Source: an uncultured Paracoccus sp. (GTDB taxonomy: Bacteria; Pseudomonadota; Alphaproteobacteria; Rhodobacterales; Rhodobacteraceae). From it: DNA of 64,000 nt. The notes under the pieces were generated by a model that did no database searches, was not told the origin of the DNA, and worked only from the letters and a program-made list of their open reading frames with translations. Below, in pieces: positions 50,637 through 60,138 of this stretch. Each line of letters begins with the position of its first letter. Within the stretch, counting starts at the first letter, position 1. A program made the position numbers and the translations under genes. The DNA lies in the NCBI RefSeq assembly GCF_947496875.1, contig NZ_CANMEH010000003.1, positions 186,001-250,000 of the forward strand, in the 5' to 3' direction.

Positions 50637-51119
50637 TCAGGCTTCCGGCGGCAGGATCACCTGGTCGATGACGTGGATGACGCCATTGCTGGCGGCGACG
50701 TCGGTCGCGGTCACATTTGCCGCGTTCACCTTGACCGCGCTGCCGTCGACCTGAATGTCGATCATCTTGCCGTTGACCGTGGCGGCCTCGTCCAGCCCGA
50801 CGACGTCAGCCGCCATCACCTGTCCGGGCACCACGTGATAGGTGAGGATATCGACCAGCTGCTGCTTGTTCTCGGGCTTGAGCAGGTCTTCGACGGTGCC
50901 GGCCGGAAGCGCCGCAAAGGCCGCGTCGGTCGGTGCAAAGACGGTGAACGGGCCGTCGCCCTTCAGCGTGGATACCAGGTCGGCAGCCTCGAGCGCGGCC
51001 GCGAGCGTGTTGAACTCACCCGCGCCCACGGCGGTATCGACGATGTCCTTGTCGGCGGCCCAGGCGGGCAGCGCAGCGAAGCCGATCAGGGCGGCGGCGA
51101 AAGCGTGCGTCATTCTCAT
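50637..51119 (-). CDS. Secreted fasciclin (FAS1) domain protein
   Basis: The 160-residue protein has a signal peptide (cleavage after PAWA) and one FAS1 domain with the two conserved blocks, [13 protein letters not shown] and [25 protein letters not shown]1 domains mediate adhesion or surface binding. I start at ATG 51119 because GAGGAG lies seven bases before it. It is divergent from the XRE-cupin gene across an AT-rich operator-like region. Confidence 0.92.
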   Translation of the reverse strand: MRMTHAFAAALIGFAALPAWAADKDIVDTAVGAGEFNTLAAALEAADLVSTLKGDGPFTVFAPTDAAFAALPAGTVEDLLKPENKQQLVDILTYHVVPGQVMAADVVGLDEAATVNGKMIDIQVDGSAVKVNAANVTATDVAASNGVIHVIDQVILPPEA

Positions 51120-51176
51120 CTTGGAACTCCTCAGGGTCTGATCATCCGTCGGGAATGAGCGGATGTATTTCATCTA

Positions 51177-51219
51177 GTGCAAAATTATTTTCGTGCAATA
51201 ATAATTGCACATCATGCAC
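51177..51219. promoter_or_regulatory. GTGCAAT operator array between fasciclin and XRE-cupin genes
   Basis: A 7-4-7 inverted repeat, GTGCAAT-AATA-ATTGCAC (51193-51210), is flanked by further half-sites GTGCAAAAT (51177 on) and ATGCAC (51214-51219). The stretch is strongly AT-rich against the background. It is a likely binding site for the adjacent XRE regulator, controlling itself and the fasciclin gene. Confidence 0.6.
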
Positions 51220-51284
51220 ATTGTTTCTCTTGACGGGAAAAAGGAGGGTCCGACATTGTCACGCGGTGAAAAGGATGAGGCACA

Positions 51285-51860
51285 GTGTCCGATACGCTGA
51301 CCGCAGAGCTGGAGAAGTACCGAATCGGCCCGCGCATCAGGGCGCTGCGGCTGAAGAAGAAGCTGGGCCTCGTCCAGTTGGGGGAACACACCGGCATCTC
51401 GGCGGCGATGCTGTCCAAGATCGAGCGCGGGCAGCTGTTCCCGACCCTGCCGACCCTGGTGCGGATCGCGCTGGTCTTTGGGGTCGACCTGGGCCATTTT
51501 TTTGCCAACACGGGCCCGCGGATCGCCGTGACGCGCAGGGGCGATCGCATGCGAATGCCGATTGTCGGTAGCGCGTCCCCCGTATCGTATCTGTTCGAGA
51601 GCCTCGACTACCCCCTGTCCGAACGCCGCATGGAGGGGTTCCTCGCGGTGTTCCCCGAGGACGGCTCGGCGTCGGAGCCGCACCAGCACGGGGTCGAGGA
51701 ACTCGTCTACGTGGTCAAGGGCGCGCTGTGGGTGACTGTGGACGAAGAGCGGATCGACCTCGACGAAGGCGACGCGATGTCCTTCGATTCGGGCGTGCCA
51801 CACAGCTATCAGCGGCGCGGCGAAGGTGAGTGTCTGGCGCTGGTGGTGACCGTGGGGTGA
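51285..51860 (+). CDS. XRE-cupin transcriptional regulator
   Basis: The 191-residue regulator has an N-terminal XRE helix-turn-helix (about 10-70: LGEHTGISAAMLSKIERG) and a C-terminal cupin domain (about 110-190, with HQHGVEELVYVVKG and SGVPHSYQRRGEG). Cupin regulators of this type sense small metabolites. Start is GTG at 51285, with GAGG/AAGGA upstream. The palindromic array in the divergent gap is its probable operator. Confidence 0.9.
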   Translation: MSDTLTAELEKYRIGPRIRALRLKKKLGLVQLGEHTGISAAMLSKIERGQLFPTLPTLVRIALVFGVDLGHFFANTGPRIAVTRRGDRMRMPIVGSASPVSYLFESLDYPLSERRMEGFLAVFPEDGSASEPHQHGVEELVYVVKGALWVTVDEERIDLDEGDAMSFDSGVPHSYQRRGEGECLALVVTVG

Positions 51861-51885
51861 AGCCCGCCGGTGGGGGGGCTCTCGC

Positions 51886-52536
51886 TCAACCCTTCCGCAG
51901 CAGGGCGATGGTTTCCTCGTCGCTCAGCTGATGAAAATCGTCGTAGAACGCGCCGACACCCAGGAAGTGCCTGGCCGGATGGAGGCACACGATCAGATCG
52001 GCGATCTCGCGCAGCTCATCCAAGGCATCCTCGGGCGCCACGGGCAGGGCGACGCAGATCTTGTCGGCACCCTGCCGCTTGATCGCGACGATGGCGGCCT
52101 TCATGGTCGCGCCGGTTGCCAGGCCGTCATCGACGATGACCGCCGTATGCCCGGCCGGGTCCACCTGCTCGCGACCGCTCGTGTACAGCGCCCGGCGACG
52201 CTCGAGTTCGGCCAGTTCGCGTGCGCGTGCGCGCTCCAGGAACGCGTCGTCCGCGCCGGTATATCGGCGCACCTGCTCGTTGATGACCATCTGCGGATCG
52301 GCGCCGTCGACGATGGCGCCAAGGGCCAGTTCGGGCGAGCCCGGCGCGCCGATCTTGCGCACGAGGATCAGGTCGAGCGGCGCGTGCAGCGCGCGCGCAA
52401 TCTCTGCCGCGACCGGCACACCGCCCCGCGGAAGCGCATAGACCACCGGCTTGGCCAACGCCATCGGCACCAGCTTCGCGGCCAACTGCCGGCCGGCGTC
52501 GCTGCGATCCAGAAACCTGATGCCGGAATCCATCAT
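51886..52536 (-). CDS. Phosphoribosyltransferase family protein
   Basis: The 216-residue PRTase-fold protein has the PRPP loop AVIVDDGLATGATM and YALPRGGVPVAAEIA at the N-terminus. This stand-alone group, often found beside stress or low-oxygen genes, has no known base substrate. I start at the ATG pair 52533/52536; the frame is open to 52584. No ribosome site is clear. It is divergent from uppP. Confidence 0.82.
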   Translation of the reverse strand: MMDSGIRFLDRSDAGRQLAAKLVPMALAKPVVYALPRGGVPVAAEIARALHAPLDLILVRKIGAPGSPELALGAIVDGADPQMVINEQVRRYTGADDAFLERARARELAELERRRALYTSGREQVDPAGHTAVIVDDGLATGATMKAAIVAIKRQGADKICVALPVAPEDALDELREIADLIVCLHPARHFLGVGAFYDDFHQLSDEETIALLRKG

Positions 52537-52809
52537 GGGACAACACTGGCCCGCGAAGAGGCCACCCGCCTTGATCCCGCGCATTTCGCCCCGCGCTTCG
52601 GCCTGCGTCCGGCTGTGCGCCAGGGAGGGGAGGTGGGATGAAGATCTGATGACATCTTCGTGCCCTCGCCGGTTCGGCCGGCATCCGTTACATCAATGTC
52701 ATGAACGCACCGCAAGACAGCGGTGTCAACGAACTGCACGACAGCGATGTCGCCACCGCGGCGTCGAAACGGAAGACCGAACCGCCATGTCGCTGAGGCA
52801 CGAGGCCGC

Positions 52810-53613
52810 ATGACCCTGTTCCATCTGACGCTGCTCGCCCTTCTTCAGGGCGTGACCGAATTCCTGCCGGTGTCATCGTCCGGGCATCTGATCCTGCTGC
52901 CGCAGCTTACCGGGTTGCGCGACCAGGGCCTGATGCTCGACGTCGCCGTCCATGTCGGCACGCTGGCGGCTGTCGTGATCTACCTGTGGCGCGACGTGGC
53001 CGATGCGGCGGGCGGGGCAGGGCGGCTGGTGCGGGGCAGGGTGGACACACCCGGCGCGCGGCTGGCCCTGTCGCTGGCGGTCGCGACCGTGCCGGTGGTT
53101 CTGCTGGGACTGGTCCTCAAGCTAACCGGCGCGATGGACGCGCTCCGCTCGCTCGCGGTGATCGGCTGGACGATGATCGGATTCGGGATCGTCCTGTACT
53201 GGCATGACCGCCGGGGTGCGTCGGCAAGCACGATCAGCGACTGGTCGGTGCGCGATGCGATCCGGCTGGGGCTGTGGCAGGCCGTCGCGCTGATCCCCGG
53301 GACCTCGCGATCAGGCGCGACCATCACAGGCGCCCGGGCGCTGGGATATACGAGGCACGACGCAGCACGGATCTCGATGCTGATGTCCATCCCCACGATC
53401 GTCGCCTCTGGCGCCCTGCTGGGGGGTGAGGCGCTGGCGCAGGCCGACGCACAGGCGCTGCGTGACGGCGTGATCGCCATGATGCTGGCGTTTGTCGCGG
53501 CGCTGCTGGCGCTGACGCTGATGATGCGACTGCTGCGCAGCGTCAGCTTCACCCCGTACGTCGTCTACCGCATCGGCTTGGGTGGCATTCTGCTGGCGGT
53601 GACATACGGGTGA
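52810..53613 (+). CDS. uppP: Undecaprenyl-diphosphatase UppP
   Basis: The 267-residue multi-pass BacA-type phosphatase has LLQGVTEFLPVSSSGHL (catalytic Glu/Ser/His region) and LIPGTSRSGATIT. It recycles undecaprenyl pyrophosphate for peptidoglycan and capsule synthesis and confers bacitracin tolerance. ATG at 52810 follows GAGG. It is convergent with ppsA. Confidence 0.94.
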   Translation: MTLFHLTLLALLQGVTEFLPVSSSGHLILLPQLTGLRDQGLMLDVAVHVGTLAAVVIYLWRDVADAAGGAGRLVRGRVDTPGARLALSLAVATVPVVLLGLVLKLTGAMDALRSLAVIGWTMIGFGIVLYWHDRRGASASTISDWSVRDAIRLGLWQAVALIPGTSRSGATITGARALGYTRHDAARISMLMSIPTIVASGALLGGEALAQADAQALRDGVIAMMLAFVAALLALTLMMRLLRSVSFTPYVVYRIGLGGILLAVTYG

Positions 53614-53673
53614 GGCGCGACGCGAACGCGTCTAGCGCAGGGTCAAACCGGGAGCGGCGGACTGGAGGCAGCC

Positions 53674-56075
53674 CTAGGCGGGCGCGGATGCTCGTCCCTC
53701 CTGCTCTGCCTCGGCAATATGCGCCTTCACGGCGAGGAAGCTGTCCGGCGTCACCGAGATCGAATCGATTCCCGCATCCACCAGAAGCCGCGCAAAGGCC
53801 GGGTCGTTGCTGGGGGCCTGGCCGCACAGGCCGATCTTGCGCCCCGCCGCGTTGGCGCGGGAGATGACGGTCTGGATCATCCAGAGCACCGCCGGGTCGC
53901 GTTCGTGAAACAGCCCGGCCAGTTCGGCCGAGTCGCGGTCCACGCCCAGGGTGAGCTGCGTGAGATCGTTCGAGCCGATGGAAAAGCCGTCGAACCTTTC
54001 GGCGAACTGGTCCGCCAGGATGACGTTCGACGGGATCTCGCACATCACGTAGACCTCGAGCCCGTCCGGCCCCCGCTCCAGCCCCGCCTCGGCCATCACG
54101 GCCAGCACCTGGTCGGCCTCGGCCGGGGTGCGGCAGAACGGGATCATGACCACCACGTTGCGAAACCCCATCTCCTCGCGCAGCTTGCGGATCGCCCGGC
54201 ACTCCAGCAGGAAACCGTCGCGGTAGCGGGGGGAATAATAGCGCGACGCGCCGCGGAACCCGATCATCGGATTCTCCTCGGCAGGCTCGAACTGCGCACC
54301 GCCCAGCAGATTCGCGTATTCATTGGTCTTGAAGTCGCTCATCCGGATAATGGCCGGGCGCGGGTGCACCACGGCGGCAATGCGCGACAGCCCCGTGCGA
54401 GACGGTCGACGAAGTAGTCGCCCTTGTCCGCATAGCCGCGTGTCAACTCCTCGATCTCCGACCGGGCGGCAGGATCGCGAAGCTCGTCGAAGCGGGTCAG
54501 GGCGAGCGGATGCACCCGGACCGCGTTTGTGATCACGAATTCCATCCGCGCGAGGCCGACCCCGTCCGAGGGCAGCCACCACCAGCGGAAGGCGGCGGCC
54601 GGGTCGGCGAGGTTGAGCATCACATGGGTGCGGGTCTTCGGGACCGATGTGGGGTCCAGCTCCTGGACGTCGAAATCGGCGCGTCCCTCGTAGACGATCC
54701 CTTCCTCGCCCTCGGCGCAGGAAACGGTGATCTCCTGCCCGTCATGGAGCAGTTGGGTGGCATTTCCCGCCCCCACGATCGCGGGCAGTTCAAGCTCGCG
54801 GCTGACGATGGCGGCGTGAGAGGTCCGGCCTCCGTGATCGGTGACGATCGCGGCGGCGCGTTTCATCACCGGAACCCAGTCCGGGTCGGTGTTGGAGGTG
54901 ATGAGGATCGATCCGTCCACGAAGCTGTCGATATCGGCCGCGCTCTCGATCGCACAGACCTTGCCGGCGACCACCGCCTCGCCGATGCTGAGGCCGCGCA
55001 GCAACTCGCGCCCATGCTGCCCGATCCGGTAGGAGAGAAAGGTGCCGCCCGCCGCTGAACGGACCGTCTCGGGGCGGGCCTGGACGATGTAGAGCAGCCC
55101 GGTTTCGCCGTCCTTGGCCCACTCGATGTCCATGGCGCGTCCGTAGTGTCGCTCGATCACGCAGGCCTGCCGGGCCAGGTCGAGGATCTCATCGTCCGAC
55201 AGCACGAAACGCGCACGTTCGGCGGCAGAGGTGGGCACGTCGCGCGTAGCCGCGCCGGCGCCGCGGCCATGGATCAGCTTGCGTTCCTTGGTCCCCAGTT
55301 TCTTTTCAAGGATGGGCACCAGACCGGACTGGTCGAGCAGAGGCTTGAAGACCTGGTACTCGTCAGGGCTGACCGTGCCCTGCACGACGGTCTCGCCCAA
55401 GCCCCACGCCGCGTTGATCAGGACGACCTTGTCGAAGCCTGATTCGGTATCGATCGAGAACATCACCCCGGCGCCGCCCAGATCCGAACGGACCATGTGC
55501 TGTACGCCGATTGACAGCGCCACCGTGTCATCCGCGAACCCTTTCAGGCGCCGATAGGTGATCGCCCGGTCGGTATAGAGCGAGGCATAGCAGCGGCGGC
55601 AGGCGTCCAGCAATGCCGCCTCGCCGCGGACGTTCAGGAAGGTTTCCTGCTGGCCGGCAAAGCTCGCGTCGGGGAGGTCCTCGGCCGTGGCGCTGGAGCG
55701 GACGGCGACGGAGGGTTCCGACACGCCCGTCCGCCGCGCGAGTTCGCGATAGCTCTCCAGGATGGCCTGTCGCGCGTCCTCCGGCCACCCCGCTTCCTGA
55801 ATGGCGCTGCGGATGGTGCGGCCGGCCTCGGCCAAGGTCATCGCCCCCGCGTCGAGGCGCGTGAGGGTCTCCGCCATCCCGTGGGTCAGGTCGTTCCGTG
55901 CAAGGAAATCCCGGAACATGTCAGCCGATGTGGCAAAGCCGGGCGGGACCCGTATGCCCGCGCCGGACAGCTGCGCGACCATTTCGCCCAGCGAGGCATT
56001 CTTTCCGCCGACCTTCGGAACGTCCTCTCGGGAGAGGTCCTCGAACCAGATCACCAGGGGAGGGGATTTGAGCAT
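53674..56075 (-). pseudogene. ppsA: Phosphoenolpyruvate synthase, frameshifted
   Basis: Together the two frames encode an 800-residue PpsA, which makes PEP from pyruvate and ATP. The first frame (from ATG 56075) holds the ATP-grasp half (GGKNASLGEMV, AVRSSATAEDLPDASFAGQQET) and the phosphohistidine loop DHGGRTSHAAIVSREL. After residue 561 the frame breaks at the CCCC of 54391-54394. One extra C there restores LARGLSRIAAVVHPRPAI and the second frame, which holds the PEP/pyruvate barrel (RMSDFKTNEYANLLGG, IGSNDLTQLTLGVDRDS, GQAPSNDP). As sequenced the first frame stops at 54339, giving 578 residues without the barrel. A real mutation or a sequencing error are both possible. Confidence 0.88.
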
Positions 56076-56262
56076 CAGGGCCGCCGCATCGCCGGGGAAA
56101 GGGTGTCTGTCGATCGTGCCAGACTGCCGAGCCGTTTTCCATCGTTCCGTTTCACTGGCAGCCTCGCGGCCGGGCAGGGGCAGGCAGTTCTTTCCCAGAC
56201 GCTGCAAGGCTGCGGCCGGTCGCGTGGCCACTCGCGCCCAGCTCCGCTTGCATCCCGTTTGC

Positions 56263-57246
56263 CTAGGTCGTCAGGACTGCCGCGCCCTGCAGCCGGCCGT
56301 GCCGCAGGTCGTCCAGCGCCGCGTTGGCACGGGCCAGGGGGTAGGCCACGGTCTGCGTGCGGACCTGCGCGGCCTCTGCCAATGGAAAGAACGCGTCGCC
56401 ATCCGCCCGGGTCAGATTGGCGACCGAGAGGATCTCGCGCTCGTGCCAGAGGTCGGCGTAGGGAAAGGCCGGGATGTCGCTCATGTGGATGCCGCCGCAG
56501 ACCACGCGTCCGCCCTTGCGCACCGCCCGCAGGGCCAACGGGACCAGCGCCCCCACCGGGGCGAAGATGATCGCCGCGTCCAGCAGGTCGGGGGCCTGAT
56601 CGGCCGACCCACCTGCCCAGACGGCACCGAGCGCGCGCGCGAAGTCCTGCGCGGCGGTGTCGCCGTCGCGCGTGAAGGCAAAGATCTCCACCCCTTCATG
56701 GCGGGCGATCTGCGCCAGGATGTGGCTTGCCGCGCCGAAACCGTAGAGGCCAAGCCGTCGCGGCTTGCCCGCCATCCGATAGCTCCGGAACCCGATCAGC
56801 CCCGCGCAGAGCAGGGGTGCGAGCGCCACGGGATCGGCGGACTCGGACAGGGGAAAGACATAGGCCGAGTCCGCGACGCAGTATTCGGCATAACCGCTAT
56901 TGCGCGTATAGCCCGTGAAGAGCGGCGCGTCGCACAGGTTCTCGCGCCCCATCGCGCAGTAGGGGCACTGCCCGCAGGTGTGCCCGAGCCAGGGCACCCC
57001 GACCCGCAGCCCATCTGCGACGCCCTCCACATCCGGTCCCACCCGTTCGACTCGCCCGACGATCTCGTGGCCGGGGACCAGGGGCAGGCGCGGCGCGTCA
57101 AGGTCGCCGTCCACGATATGCAGATCGGTGCGACAGACACCGCAGGCCTCGACCCGGATCAGCACCTCGCCCGGGCCGGGCGACGGCTTCGGCACGTCGC
57201 GCTCCTCGAGCAGTGACGTGTTGCCAGTGAACACCATGGCGCGCAT
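56263..57246 (-). CDS. Zinc-dependent alcohol dehydrogenase
   Basis: The 327-residue MDR-family dehydrogenase has the catalytic zinc ligand C38 (ACGVCRTDLH), H60-E61 (PGHEIVG) and a structural zinc set CGQCPYCAMGRENLC. The nucleotide site LYGFGAASHI is a variant of GxGxxG. It oxidises or reduces small alcohols/aldehydes with NAD(P). ATG at 57246 follows AAGGAG. It lies between ppsA and the broken hydrolase on the same strand. Confidence 0.92.
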   Translation of the reverse strand: MRAMVFTGNTSLLEERDVPKPSPGPGEVLIRVEACGVCRTDLHIVDGDLDAPRLPLVPGHEIVGRVERVGPDVEGVADGLRVGVPWLGHTCGQCPYCAMGRENLCDAPLFTGYTRNSGYAEYCVADSAYVFPLSESADPVALAPLLCAGLIGFRSYRMAGKPRRLGLYGFGAASHILAQIARHEGVEIFAFTRDGDTAAQDFARALGAVWAGGSADQAPDLLDAAIIFAPVGALVPLALRAVRKGGRVVCGGIHMSDIPAFPYADLWHEREILSVANLTRADGDAFFPLAEAAQVRTQTVAYPLARANAALDDLRHGRLQGAAVLTT

Positions 57247-57310
57247 TCGGGACTCCTTCGACCACTCCCGCGCATGCTATCACATGATCGGCGGGCATCA
57301 GCAGCGGGCC

Positions 57311-58327
57311 TCACCGATCCGGCGGGGCGAAGGCGCGGCCGCGCAGCCAGCCGACGACCGTTGCAGCGACAAGCTCGCTGGTGTGCGGCGACAGCGCGTC
57401 GCCCGTGATCACGTGGTTCTGCGGATCACCCGAACGCTCCACCAGCAGACTGTCTGCCTCTGCTCCCTAGCGCTCCGCGATCTCGGCGGTGAGCCGGGCA
57501 TCGATGATCCTGTCGTTCGGGGAATAGATGAACAGGGCGGGTATGGCGATCGTCTCGACCCGTGCCTCTCGCGCCAGCGGCGTCAGGGCCGCCATCGGCA
57601 GAACTGCGCGTGTCGGATAGCGTGTCGTCCATAATCGACCATGCGCCTCGTTCTGGGGCGTGAACTGGCGCTCCTCGCCCAGGGCCGCCAGCTGCGCCCC
57701 CCAAGGTCCGGTTAGCGCCCAGGCACCGGCCTGATTTACGCGGTAGTTCGGTGAGACGAGCACGAGTGCCGCGACATCCCTAAACAACTGCGGCTGCGTG
57801 GAGGCCCAGGTCGCCAGCCCGGCGCCGGTGGACGTGGCGACGATGACCAGATTGTCGCCCAGCCGGCGTCCGATCTCCAGCGCCTCGGCGTAGTCATTGA
57901 CCCATGCAGCGACGTTCGCCTCGGCCAAGGCCGCGCCATCCTGCCCGTGCCCGGTGAGGCGCGTGAAGTAGAGATTCGCGCCAAGCCGCGTGGCGACATC
58001 GTCGGGTACCGGACGGATTTCGCCCTTGCTGGCCGAAAATCCGTGAACATAGACGATGGCGAGCGGCGTGCGCCCCGGCGCCCCGGGATCGGCCCAGATG
58101 ATCTGCTTGGCCGCATCGGGGCGAAGCGACCTGGCGCCGGCCTCACCTGCGGCGAGATAGGCGTCGACATCCTCGCCGACCTGCGCTGCGTCGAAGGTGA
58201 CCGTGGTGTCGACCGGAACGCGGGGGCCGGCGAGGTAGAGCATCCCAGCAGCAAGCACGGCGGCGACTGCTGCAAGCGCTGTCCACGACCAGCGTCCGCC
58301 CGCCCTGCGGGGTCTCAGATGTGCCAT
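57311..58327 (-). pseudogene. Alpha/beta hydrolase interrupted by an in-frame TAG
   Basis: The protein has one N-terminal membrane helix (about 14-33), an oxyanion segment VYVHGFSASKGE and nucleophile S166 (ATSTGAG), with acid region YSPNDRIID. Codon 287 is TAG (57467-57469), giving 286 residues. The frame then continues for 51 sense codons to TGA at 57311. Those codons keep family sequence, including GDPQNHVITG with the expected catalytic histidine H305. TAG is one substitution from TGG (Trp). The truncated product should be inactive. I start at ATG 58327. Confidence 0.85.
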
Positions 58328-58696
58328 CGACGTTGTCCGGGTGCAGAAGGCTGCAAACGGGATCCTGTGACGAGTGCGCGCATGCCGCGCATCTTCCCAG
58401 CCTTGCAGCGCCATCCCCGCTGTCAAGCGAGCAACGCCATCGCCCGACGCGGACGAAGGGCTTGCTGCCCCGATGATCCGTTCGGGTGCACAAGGGGCCT
58501 CGTAGCGGCGGTCATTCGCGCCTCGGCCTCTGCCAATGAAGCACGCGAGACGGTCCACTGCCCTTCATGCGGGTATTGCACAGGTCCGGACATCCCGCCG
58601 ATAGTCGCGGCCAGCGATCTTTGCGGGAGCGCGTCGCTGACATGCGGGCCCGCGTTCTCGTCACATTCGCCTGCCGCAGATCGAGGGGAAGAGAAC
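58328..58696. other. 369-base divergent intergenic region
   Basis: I see no gene, tRNA or clear promoter between the interrupted hydrolase and the DUF5765 gene. A minus-strand open frame (58423-58728) overlaps the DUF5765 start and has no family resemblance. GAGGGGAAGAG at the right end is the ribosome site of DUF5765. Confidence 0.5.
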
Positions 58697-59410
58697 ATGT
58701 GCTGGAGCGAAACAGCCTCTGTCGCCATGGTCGCCCTGGGGGGTGCCGCGACCGCGGTGACCTATCTTCGCGGTGAGCCGAAGGGCGTCTGGCTGACGCT
58801 ATGCTATTTCACCGCGATGGAAGCGCTCCAGGCGACCGGCTACGCAGTCGTGGATCAATGCGGGACCACGGCGAACGGGACCATTGCGCTGCTGTCGTAC
58901 CTGCACATTGCCTTTCAGCCGATATTCATCAACCTTTTCGCCCTTGCGATCGCCCCGGTCGAGGTCTCGCGGCAGATGCGGCGGGTGGTCCTGGGGCTGG
59001 CCGGATTGGCGTCCGCCCTGCTTGTCATGCAGTTGCTTCCTCTAGAAGCACTTGGCCGGTGCGCACCGGGCAGTGTCCTGTGTGGACCCGCGTTCTGCGT
59101 GATCTCGGGCGAGTGGCATATCGGCTGGCAGGTGCCCATGAATGCGTTCCCGCAGGCCTTCGGCCTGCCGGTGTTCCTGCCGTATCTTCTGGCGGCGTTC
59201 GTCCTGCCTCTGCTGTACGGAGCCTGGCGTTTCGTGCTGTTCCATGCGGCGGCAGGGCCGATCCTCGCCTCGATGCTGACCGACAATCCCAATGAATGGC
59301 CCGCCGTGTGGTGCCTGTTCTCCATCGGCCTGATTCTCATCGCGCTTTCGCCGGCGATCCGGCACCGCGTGATGAACGCGCGACAGATCAGCGCGGAGGC
59401 GCGCGGCTGA
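58697..59410 (+). CDS. DUF5765 family membrane protein
   Basis: The 237-residue integral membrane protein has about seven helices. It begins MCWSETASVAMVALGGAAT and contains LCYFTAMEALQATGYAVVDQC, SYLHIAFQPIFIN, SGEWHIGW and LTDNPNEWPAVWCLFS. This pattern matches the DUF5765 family; histidines in SYLHI and EWHIGW may bind a metal or haem, but the function is unknown. ATG at 58697 has GAGGGGAAG upstream. Confidence 0.78.
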   Translation: MCWSETASVAMVALGGAATAVTYLRGEPKGVWLTLCYFTAMEALQATGYAVVDQCGTTANGTIALLSYLHIAFQPIFINLFALAIAPVEVSRQMRRVVLGLAGLASALLVMQLLPLEALGRCAPGSVLCGPAFCVISGEWHIGWQVPMNAFPQAFGLPVFLPYLLAAFVLPLLYGAWRFVLFHAAAGPILASMLTDNPNEWPAVWCLFSIGLILIALSPAIRHRVMNARQISAEARG

Positions 59411-59635
59411 TCCGGAACCAACCAGCGATGGAGCGTGGAGGGGCAGGGGGCATGCTGCACGTCCCAGTTGAACCTGGCGGCCTCAGCAGACGCCCTGCAA
59501 GGTGGCTGATCTCGACGGAGCTTGCGCGGCGCCGATCATGTTGGCCGGTCAGGTGCAACGTGCGGCAGGGGTCTCCGGTCCAGATGCAGGGAAGGGACCG
59601 ACCTGCCGCTCGAACGGTAATTTTCAGGCCCTTGC

Positions 59636-59660
59636 GGAACAATCGGTGGGGGGCGGTGTT
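59636..59660 (+). promoter_or_regulatory. Candidate EcfG general-stress promoter for the DUF883 gene
   Basis: GGAAC (59636-59640) and TGTT (59657-59660) are separated by 16 bases, 43 bases before the DUF883 start. The alphaproteobacterial EcfG consensus is GGAAC-N16/17-CGTT, so one base deviates. DUF883 genes are frequent members of this stress regulon. Confidence 0.45.
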
Positions 59661-59702
59661 GGAGTGCATAATCGCAACATCACGACCGAAAGGAATTTCG
59701 CG

Positions 59703-60134
59703 ATGGCTACCAACTACACGCCCACCGACGCAAAGAACGACCTCAAGGGCGCCGCGCAGGAAACCGCCAGCGACGTTCGCTCGGCAACCGAGAACCTGGG
59801 CCACGAGGCGCGCGACGCCTGGAACAAGGCCACCGACCAGACCACCGCCGACAAGGTCAAGCACACCGCGTCCGACGTGGCGAGCGACGTGAGAGAGCGC
59901 GGCCAGGAAATGCTGGAAACCGCGCGCGAGCGGGGTTCGGAATACGCCGACAAGGCTAAGCGCGAAGCTGATCGTCTGTACCGCGCGGGCGAGCGCCGGG
60001 TCGGCGAGGTCGCGCACTATGCCGAAGACTATTACGACGAGATGTCGGACATGGTTCGCCGCAAGCCGGCTCAGGCCCTTGGCATCGCCGCGGGCGTCGG
60101 CTTCCTGGTCGGTCTGATCCTCGCGCGCCGCTGA
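59703..60134 (+). CDS. DUF883 family (ElaB/YqjD-like) protein
   Basis: The 143-residue protein is highly charged and helical, with LEA-like repeats (KGAAQETASDVRSATENLG, KVKHTASDVASDVRERG). It ends with the conserved DUF883 tail RRKPAQALGIAAGVGFLVGLILARR, a membrane anchor. Relatives ElaB/YqjD are stress-induced and tether ribosomes at the membrane. ATG at 59703 follows AAAGGA. The holin-family gene starts four bases after the stop. Confidence 0.9.
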   Translation: MATNYTPTDAKNDLKGAAQETASDVRSATENLGHEARDAWNKATDQTTADKVKHTASDVASDVRERGQEMLETARERGSEYADKAKREADRLYRAGERRVGEVAHYAEDYYDEMSDMVRRKPAQALGIAAGVGFLVGLILARR

Positions 60135-60138
60135 TCCC

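Noticed and set aside
52700..52795. A 31-codon open frame before uppP
   Set aside because: It has an ATG but no ribosome site, no family resemblance and no translational coupling that I can show. The near repeat ACAGCGRTGTC within it is short.
58423..58728. A 101-codon minus-strand frame in the gap before DUF5765
   Set aside because: It overlaps the well-supported DUF5765 start, has no ribosome site and matches no family I know.
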